From the NCBI RefSeq assembly GCF_964355755.1, contig NC_092673.1:8377001-8441000 (forward strand): a stretch of 64,000 bases of DNA, in the 5' to 3' direction. Shown here piece by piece: positions 62,001-64,000 of the stretch. Below the pieces are notes generated by a model. It was not told where the DNA came from, searched no databases, and worked only from the letters and a program-made list of their open reading frames with translations. Position numbers and translations under genes: made by a program. The DNA comes from Antedon mediterranea (lineage: Eukaryota; Echinodermata; Crinoidea; Comatulida; Antedonidae). How positions within the stretch are numbered: position 1 is the first letter of the stretch; each line of letters begins with the position of its first letter.

Positions 62001-63796
62001 ATTTCTGTGAATGTGACCATTGATTAAGTATATTGTAATAACAATCTTAACACATTTTCTCCCCAAAGGGTCCAAAAGGCCAATCGGGTCCACAAGGAGC
62101 AGTCGGATTGATTGGTGCTTCAGTAAGTATTTATGTGTTTACAAATGGCTTCATTGGTATCTTTTACGATAGTAAATAAATATCACTACATTCTGACATT
62201 ATCGATATATTACGAGGCACAACCATTGAATAAAATATAGTACTTAACCAGCATTTTTAAAAGTTTACTAAAGTACTGCCAAACGTTTTTACTTTCAGGG
62301 TATACAAGGTCCAAAAGGCAAGAAAGGACAAAGGGGGTCTCATGGACCATTGGTAAATACTAGTTCAGTTTGTTTAACCAATAATGTTTATAATATTAAA
62401 ATCATGTTGTCACACATTAGCCTAATACATTATCTAACAAGCGAATGTAGCAAAAATACGTTAAATAACATATTTACGTAATTGGTAATTTTTTTGTTTT
62501 GAAACGATATGTTTTAGGGTAAAGTAGGCGATCCTGGTCCACGTGGAAGAGAAGGTTATGAAGGTTCACAAGTAAGCGATAAAATGACATTAGTCTGTTA
62601 AACATATTAGTTAGTTAAACATAGTTATACTCACGGGACAAAAGCAATTATCTGGGTAGTGCTATATTATATATCATTGTCTTATTTAAATATAATTGTG
62701 AAATAAAATAATGTGTGTTGGTTCAATGGTTATTTCCAAGTATGTACCCAATTAAACATTTATAAATATAATAAAATCACTTATTATCTGCAAATGAACA
62801 GATTAAAAAATAACAAAGTAGGCCTATTACAAACCATGAAATAAACAATGAATTCATTGAGCAGTTCAAACCTCATTTAAATGTTTTAAAAGTCACCAAC
62901 TCTCGGCAACACTTTAAATGTGTGTTGCGTATGGAAACAATACAGTTTTAACAATGTAATATACATATAATACTAATTTCCATACTTTTGCATACATAAA
63001 TTCGTTCCCAACAAAACCTTGTCTGGTTGGTATTTATGTACGCATGTACGCGTATTCTAAATAACTTAAAATGTGTGACAGGATATTTCATAAATCCATC
63101 ACATTATTTTCTTTCCACAAACTTTTAACTTTCATATTTTTCCATATTCCACTGTAGTGTTTATTGTAAATTAATAATTAAGATACATTTTATGTTGATA
63201 AAAGGGCTCGAAAGGAGAGGAAGGTGAAAAGGGAGATCACGGAAATGTGGGACAACAAGTAGGTACACTGATTTACACAATTTCTGATACAACAAAGGTA
63301 TACTTACAGACTACTATGTTATACTGTACTGCCGTATTTTGTAGACACTGTATCACTTAACGGTTCAACTTACTTCAAATATCGTTTTGGTACAATTGCT
63401 GATGAAATGAAATAGTGTAAAGAATAAATATTATATTTCATCATTTACAGGGACTTTCTGGATTACCTGGCTCAACAGGACAGCCCGGAGAGCCAGGACC
63501 TATGGTAAGTAATCGTGGTAGGCATATATATCAGAAAACTATTCGCTATCGACAATCCTTGAGAGTGTGCCCACTAGGTTAATTTAATGTCAGATAATAA
63601 TAAAGTATTGTGTAATGGTATTGTGTTTGTGCATTGCATTGCTTCTTACAATAATACTGGTGTGCATTGTTTTGTTTTTTATTTATAGGGGCACATTGGG
63701 AAAAGGGGAATTCCTGGTCTGCCTGGAGAGGACGGGTCTTCTGGTGAAGATGGCGAACCTGGCTTACCGGGTGATCAAGGGCAGGATGGACGAAAG
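37996..63796 (+). CDS. Fibrillar collagen alpha chain, N-terminal part (39 exons, 3' end outside window)
   Basis: It encodes a signal peptide, about 213 non-collagenous residues, then 265 consecutive triplets (795 residues), all but two starting with Gly. Exon sizes over the helix are 54 (23 exons), 45 (7), 108 (5), 90 (1) and 162 (1). Nearly all are phase 0 and begin with an intact Gly codon. This is the exon design known for fibrillar collagens, where vertebrate helices are about 1014 residues, so about three quarters is seen here. The remaining helix and C-propeptide should follow. The protein would be secreted and assembled into extracellular fibrils. No Cys occurs anywhere in the visible part, and no VWC, TSPN or SURF domain is seen, so the subtype is not assigned. 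Introns hold several transposons. Confidence 0.95.
38072..38551 (+). other. Collagen intron 1
   Basis: AT-rich intron without a recognised feature. A weak A-box-like stretch at about 38186 has no matching B-box. The phases of exons 1 and 2 (1/1) join directly. Confidence 0.6.
38552..39225 (+). CDS. Collagen exon 2: non-collagenous N-terminal region, first Gly-X-Y triplets
   Basis: A single long exon of 225 codons. The first about 213 residues are hydrophilic, rich in Ser, Thr and Asn, without Cys, and with at least six N-glycosylation sequons (e.g. NIS, NRT, NNT, NET, NKT, NVT). No fold is recognised; it looks intrinsically disordered. The last 12 residues are GQK-GEK-GFK-GPR and start the triple helix. 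Acceptor CCAACAG, donor GTAATT, phase 1 in and 0 out. Confidence 0.88.
39226..39777 (+). other. Collagen intron 2 with a GC-rich hairpin block
   Basis: It contains CGGAGCGG (39427-39434) and its inverse CCGCTCCG (39455-39462) in an unusually GC-rich patch of about 90 bases. This may be a small MITE remnant. A long open frame here (to 39601) has no similarity I recognise. Confidence 0.45.
39778..39831 (+). CDS. Collagen exon 3 (54 bp)
   Basis: Six triplets: GII-GVP-GLP-GVR-GPR-GEP. Acceptor TTTCAG, donor GTAATG. Confidence 0.93.
40389..40442 (+). CDS. Collagen exon 4 (54 bp)
   Basis: Six triplets: GKR-GRK-GQP-GPI-GPI-GQT. Acceptor ATTATAG, donor GTAGGT. Confidence 0.93.
40443..41316 (+). other. 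Collagen intron 4
   Basis: 874 bases of AT-rich sequence with two TAGGCCTA octamers. No other feature is seen. Confidence 0.6.
41317..41370 (+). CDS. Collagen exon 5 (54 bp), with Gly to Ala in one triplet
   Basis: Triplets GLR-GHP-GLK-GYF-APQ-GLP. The fifth starts with GCA (Ala), one base from GGA. Reading frame and both splice sites are intact (TTGTTAG, GTAAGT). This is helix residue 61. Confidence 0.93.
41371..42111 (+). other. Collagen intron 5
   Basis: 741 bases, AT-rich, with a short TTA repeat near 41591. No exon or element is recognised. Confidence 0.6.
42112..42165 (+). CDS. Collagen exon 6 (54 bp)
   Basis: Six triplets: GDS-GID-GTV-GER-GLN-GIK. Acceptor TTTTCAG, donor GTAAGA. Confidence 0.93.
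42534..42578 (+). CDS. Collagen exon 7 (45 bp)
   Basis: Five triplets: GER-GLP-GPK-GNK-GIK. Acceptor AATCAG, donor GTATAA. Confidence 0.93.
42579..43099 (+). other. Collagen intron 7
   Basis: 521 bases of intron without a recognised feature. Confidence 0.6.
43100..43153 (+). CDS. Collagen exon 8 (54 bp)
   Basis: Six triplets: GII-GET-GIK-GEK-GFN-GRR. Acceptor ATTTAG, donor GTAATT. Confidence 0.93.
43246..43290 (+). CDS. Collagen exon 9 (45 bp)
   Basis: Five triplets: GPS-GKT-GQQ-GPV-GIE. Acceptor TTGCAG, donor GTACTA. The intron before it is only 92 bases. Confidence 0.93.
43291..43753 (+). other. Collagen intron 9
   Basis: 463 bases, AT-rich, no feature recognised. Confidence 0.6.
43754..43807 (+). 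CDS. Collagen exon 10 (54 bp)
   Basis: Six triplets: GRN-GFP-GVR-GFP-GPS-GEI. Acceptor TTCATAG, donor GTAAAT. Confidence 0.93.
43926..43970 (+). CDS. Collagen exon 11 (45 bp)
   Basis: Five triplets: GVP-GPQ-GPR-GRI-GPE. Acceptor CTTCAG, donor GTAAGT. Confidence 0.93.
44188..44241 (+). CDS. Collagen exon 12 (54 bp)
   Basis: Six triplets: GHI-GQP-GLP-GEL-GSE-GKP. Acceptor TATACAG, donor GTAAGA. Confidence 0.93.
44340..44384 (+). CDS. Collagen exon 13 (45 bp)
   Basis: Five triplets: GLP-GNP-GRD-GET-GKP. Acceptor TCAATAG, donor GTAAAA. Confidence 0.93.
44583..44636 (+). CDS. Collagen exon 14 (54 bp)
   Basis: Six triplets: GEL-GPQ-GPQ-GPP-GPK-GQS. Acceptor T9-AAG, donor GTAAGT. Confidence 0.93.
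44637..45369 (+). other. Collagen intron 14
   Basis: 733 bases with no exon recognised and no clear transposon. Confidence 0.55.
45370..45414 (+). CDS. Collagen exon 15 (45 bp)
   Basis: Five triplets: GGQ-GDK-GVP-GLK-GHK. The GLK-GHK pair resembles the lysine cross-link sites (K-G-H-R) of vertebrate fibrillar collagens, but it lies near helix residue 228, not at the known vertebrate position. Acceptor AATGAAG (weak pyrimidine tract nearby), donor GTGAAA. Confidence 0.9.
45609..46020 (-). pseudogene. LINE ORF2 C-terminal fragment
   Basis: Read on the minus strand: QQRLYLLRQLRKF, then ILILFYQSTILSVISFC, and further on HPLHKEYIFLPSNIR, PRSRTKCYNKSFVPQSI and a stop at 45609-45611. These are the typical last blocks of non-LTR (CR1/L2/Rex-like) ORF2. 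One in-frame TAG follows I-I-W (45891-45893), so it is inactive. Its 5' side stops abruptly at about 46020, where hairpin repeats begin. The 3' UTR probably runs down to about 45430. Confidence 0.82.
46018..46177. repeat. Cluster of three GTTATCC hairpins at the head of the array
   Basis: A perfect 30-bp palindrome (46024-46053, GTTATCCGCTTGG and inverse), a second hairpin at 46084-46113 (GGTTATCC-GCAAC/GTTGC-A-GGATAACC), and a third at 46155-46177 (GTTATCCGC/GCGGATAAC). The same head occurs at 49280-49302. The GCGGATAAC arm also recurs near each unit's 3' end. Confidence 0.85.
46142..47739 (+). mobile_element. Helitron-like tandem unit 1
   Basis: The unit begins with a GTTATCCGC hairpin head. 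It ends GCGGATAACTA, then an 8-bp perfect hairpin ACTCGTCA-AAG-TGACGAGT, a 7-base gap and CTAG (47736-47739), followed by T. A hairpin just before a terminal CTRR is the known 3' end of Helitrons. No Rep/helicase frame exists, so it is non-autonomous. It is rich in CpG (GCGCGCACGCGC) compared with its surroundings. Confidence 0.7.
47740..49263 (+). mobile_element. Helitron-like tandem unit 2
   Basis: It repeats unit 1 in order but lacks the hairpin head. Shared landmarks are CATAACATTTTGTAACTTT, the GTTACGCGCGCACGCGC block, three TGACGTCA octamers, and the terminal hairpin with CTAG at 49260-49263. Its last 150 bases differ from units 1 and 3. Confidence 0.7.
49264..50867 (+). mobile_element. 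Helitron-like tandem unit 3
   Basis: It has the hairpin head (49280-49302) and the same body. The CTAG end is 50864-50867. Its 3' segment is nearly identical to that of unit 1, while its middle (around 49930-50060) is closest to unit 2, so it looks like a mosaic. Confidence 0.7.
50868..52400 (+). mobile_element. Helitron-like tandem unit 4
   Basis: It lacks the hairpin head, like unit 2. The body is the same order and the final CTAG is 52397-52400. The last 250 bases before the end are diverged from other units. Two of its internal TGACGTCA sites are mutated. Confidence 0.7.
52401..52745 (+). other. Remainder of collagen intron 15
   Basis: AT-rich intron sequence between the array end and exon 16, without a recognised feature. 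Confidence 0.6.
52746..52799 (+). CDS. Collagen exon 16 (54 bp)
   Basis: Six triplets: GSS-GRE-GEK-GFS-GET-GDR. Acceptor TGTCAG, donor GTAAGT. Confidence 0.93.
52956..53063 (+). CDS. Collagen exon 17 (108 bp)
   Basis: Twelve triplets, beginning GAI-GQI-GPR and ending GET-GFP-GPR. Acceptor TTACAG, donor GTAAGA. A 108-bp exon is a fused pair of 54-bp units. Confidence 0.93.
53353..53406 (+). CDS. Collagen exon 18 (54 bp)
   Basis: Six triplets: GEV-GHT-GVK-GTM-GIP-GKT. Acceptor TTTGTAG, donor GTAAGT. Confidence 0.93.
53715..53768 (+). CDS. Collagen exon 19 (54 bp)
   Basis: Six triplets: GHK-GDT-GGV-GRA-GLR-GSK. Acceptor TTTTAAG, donor GTATGT. Confidence 0.93.
53769..54105 (+). other. Collagen intron 19
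   Basis: 337 bases of intron. No feature is recognised. Confidence 0.6.
54106..54150 (+). CDS. Collagen exon 20 (45 bp)
   Basis: Five triplets: GNN-GFK-GQK-GSE-GRQ. Acceptor CGTATAG, donor GTATGT. Confidence 0.93.
54332..54385 (+). CDS. Collagen exon 21 (54 bp)
   Basis: Six triplets: GKK-GRY-GPK-GRS-GRH-GSQ, strongly basic. Acceptor CTGACAG, donor GTAAAT. Confidence 0.93.
54595..54639 (+). CDS. Collagen exon 22 (45 bp)
   Basis: Five triplets: GDT-GAP-GKE-GGI-GPV. Acceptor ATTACAG, donor GTAAGT. Confidence 0.93.
54825..55904. mobile_element. Non-autonomous DNA transposon, 42-bp perfect TIRs, TA duplication
   Basis: The ends begin AGGCCCTGTTCAGACCCATG; the first 42 bases are the exact inverse of the last 42. 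TA flanks both sides (54823-54824 and 55905-55906). Sub-terminal GTTTTAGCGTACGACGC-type motifs recur inside, mostly near the right end. No transposase is recognised. The TA flank suggests a Tc1/mariner-type mechanism, but a Harbinger-type 3-bp TWA duplication is also possible (flanks TAA/TTA). The element lies in collagen intron 22. Confidence 0.85.
55907..56198 (+). other. Rest of collagen intron 22
   Basis: Intron sequence after the transposon, ending in the acceptor T6-AAAG. No further feature is seen. Confidence 0.6.
56199..56306 (+). CDS. Collagen exon 23 (108 bp)
   Basis: Twelve triplets beginning GLP-GQN-GPL and ending GPT-GDS-GQP. The acceptor is TTAAAG; the donor is GTTAGT, not GTAAG. 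Confidence 0.92.
56586..56639 (+). CDS. Collagen exon 24 (54 bp)
   Basis: Six triplets: GLR-GVA-GAP-GPD-GVQ-GQQ. Acceptor TTTGTAG, donor GTAGGT. Confidence 0.93.
56800..56853 (+). CDS. Collagen exon 25 (54 bp)
   Basis: Six triplets with three consecutive GPP units: GPP-GPP-GPP-GTT-GLP-GYT. Such GPP runs stabilise the helix. Acceptor TTTTAG, donor GTAAGT. Confidence 0.94.
57083..57136 (+). CDS. Collagen exon 26 (54 bp), with Gly to Asp in the last triplet
   Basis: Triplets GNK-GLQ-GSR-GVR-GRS-DIR. The last begins GAT (Asp), one base from GGT. Splice sites (TTTTTAG, GTAAAT) and frame are intact. This is helix residue 457. Confidence 0.92.
57137..57477 (+). other. Collagen intron 26
   Basis: 341 bases, AT-rich, no feature recognised. 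Confidence 0.6.
57478..57567 (+). CDS. Collagen exon 27 (90 bp)
   Basis: Ten triplets beginning GRP-GEP-GLP and ending GVQ-GPP-GQV. 90 bp is not one of the usual 45/54/99/108/162 sizes of fibrillar collagens; it could be two 45-bp units fused or a 108-bp unit with 18 bases lost. Acceptor TCATAG, donor GTATGT. Confidence 0.93.
57666..57719 (+). CDS. Collagen exon 28 (54 bp)
   Basis: Six triplets: GNK-GIT-GDQ-GDK-GPM-GIE. Acceptor CTGACAG, donor GTATGT. It follows the previous exon by only 98 bases. Confidence 0.93.
57830..59133. mobile_element. DNA transposon, hAT-like ends, non-autonomous
   Basis: The ends are CAGGGCTCGAAATT and its inverse AATTTCGAGCCCTG. CTGTTA flanks both sides (57824-57829 and 59134-59139). 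Both subterminal regions carry many CTAGCAAA-type motifs in opposite orientation, as in hAT elements. hAT elements normally make 8-bp duplications, whereas only 6 matching bases are visible, so class is inferred. No transposase frame is recognised. It lies in collagen intron 28. Confidence 0.75.
59327..59380 (+). CDS. Collagen exon 29 (54 bp)
   Basis: Six triplets: GPI-GEY-GLP-GPM-GRQ-GLM. Acceptor CTTACAG, donor GTAATA. Confidence 0.93.
59381..59699 (+). other. Collagen intron 29
   Basis: 319 bases. No feature is recognised. Confidence 0.6.
59700..59861 (+). CDS. Collagen exon 30 (162 bp)
   Basis: Eighteen triplets from GQF-GAP-GID to GQP-GVI-GDP. A 162-bp exon (three 54-bp units) is also found once in vertebrate fibrillar collagen genes. 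Acceptor ATGACAG, donor GTAAGT. Confidence 0.95.
59862..60263 (+). other. Collagen intron 30
   Basis: 402 bases, AT-rich with a TA run near 59920. No further feature is seen. Confidence 0.6.
60264..60317 (+). CDS. Collagen exon 31 (54 bp)
   Basis: Six triplets: GTL-GEK-GTM-GQN-GEP-GSQ. Acceptor TTTATAG, donor GTAAGA. Confidence 0.93.
60318..61163 (+). other. Collagen intron 31
   Basis: 846 bases, AT-rich. No exon or mobile element is recognised. Confidence 0.6.
61164..61271 (+). CDS. Collagen exon 32 (108 bp)
   Basis: Twelve triplets beginning GEG-GRS-GPL and ending GER-GLL-GFK. Acceptor AAATAG, donor GTATAT. Confidence 0.93.
61481..61588 (+). CDS. Collagen exon 33 (108 bp)
   Basis: Twelve triplets beginning GDK-GDP-GVP and ending GER-GPT-GLQ. 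Acceptor GTTATAG, donor GTACAT. Confidence 0.93.
61589..62068 (+). other. Collagen intron 33
   Basis: 480 bases. No feature is recognised. Confidence 0.6.
62069..62122 (+). CDS. Collagen exon 34 (54 bp)
   Basis: Six triplets: GPK-GQS-GPQ-GAV-GLI-GAS. Acceptor CCCCAAAG, donor GTAAGT. Confidence 0.93.
62299..62352 (+). CDS. Collagen exon 35 (54 bp)
   Basis: Six triplets: GIQ-GPK-GKK-GQR-GSH-GPL. Acceptor TTTCAG, donor GTAAAT. Confidence 0.93.
62518..62571 (+). CDS. Collagen exon 36 (54 bp)
   Basis: Six triplets: GKV-GDP-GPR-GRE-GYE-GSQ. Acceptor GTTTTAG, donor GTAAGC. Confidence 0.93.
62572..63204 (+). other. Collagen intron 36
   Basis: 633 bases, AT-rich, with one TAGGCCTA octamer. No exon is recognised. 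Confidence 0.6.
63205..63258 (+). CDS. Collagen exon 37 (54 bp)
   Basis: Six triplets: GSK-GEE-GEK-GDH-GNV-GQQ. Acceptor GATAAAAG (poor pyrimidine tract), donor GTAGGT. Confidence 0.9.
63451..63504 (+). CDS. Collagen exon 38 (54 bp)
   Basis: Six triplets: GLS-GLP-GST-GQP-GEP-GPM. Acceptor TTTACAG, donor GTAAGT. Confidence 0.93.
63689..63796 (+). CDS. Collagen exon 39 (108 bp), last in window
   Basis: Twelve triplets beginning GHI-GKR-GIP and ending GDQ-GQD-GRK. Acceptor TTTATAG, donor GTAATT. The gene continues past the window end; no Gly-starting exon is visible in 63797-64000. Confidence 0.93.
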
Positions 63797-64000
63797 GTAA
63801 TTGATGCGTAATATAATAAGACGAAGGAAACAGATTAGATGGAAGCTTATTAGTTCAGATTTCTGATGAATTATGCCATTGTAAATTTAGAAGATTAAGA
63901 TCGTATTTAAAAAAAAACAAAAAAATTTCAACTTATTTTTACAGAGAATGTGGTATATTTGTGTTGATTTTGTTGCATGTTCATTCACAAACTATACATT

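Overview
The window is AT-rich animal nuclear DNA with spliced genes on the + strand. An echinoderm or close deuterostome invertebrate is the best guess. The reasons are a complement C3-like thioester gene with the vertebrate domain order, a fibrillar collagen with classic 45/54/108/162-base exons, a foldback element resembling the TU elements of sea urchins, and an unusually frequent TAGGCCTA octamer. The species cannot be named from this sequence.

Region 1 (440-14083) is the 3' part of a complement C3/C4/C5-family gene. I place 21 exons whose phases all join, giving about 1084 residues. They run from the anaphylatoxin domain through the thioester domain (GCGEQ, catalytic His) and MG8 to the C-terminal C345C/netrin domain, stop codon and AATAAA. 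The 5' part (beta chain) lies before the window. Oddities are an anaphylatoxin that lacks exactly one of the three canonical disulfides, an R-V-G-R site where C4 is cut into alpha and gamma chains, and a frame-shifting 25-base candidate exon.

Region 2 (14084-37982) is about 24 kb with no gene I can support. It holds a tRNA-like repeat, an 81-bp tandem duplication, a 35-bp perfect inverted repeat, and a 1.34-kb foldback element built of tandem modules and flanked by AACGCT direct repeats.

Region 3 (37996-63796 and beyond) is the 5' part of a fibrillar collagen gene: signal peptide, a cysteine-free Ser/Thr/Asn-rich N-terminal region with no recognised domain, then 265 Gly-X-Y triplets spread over exons that nearly all start with an intact Gly codon. 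Two triplets have Gly replaced (Ala, Asp). The rest of the helix and the C-propeptide lie beyond the window.

The collagen introns carry many repeats: a LINE 3' fragment cut by a tandem array of four ~1.55-kb Helitron-like units (about 46.0-52.4 kb), a 1080-bp element with 42-bp perfect terminal inverted repeats and TA duplication, and a 1304-bp element with CAGGGCTCGAAATT-type ends. The two genes are not obviously linked in function: one encodes an innate-immunity opsonin, the other an extracellular-matrix protein.
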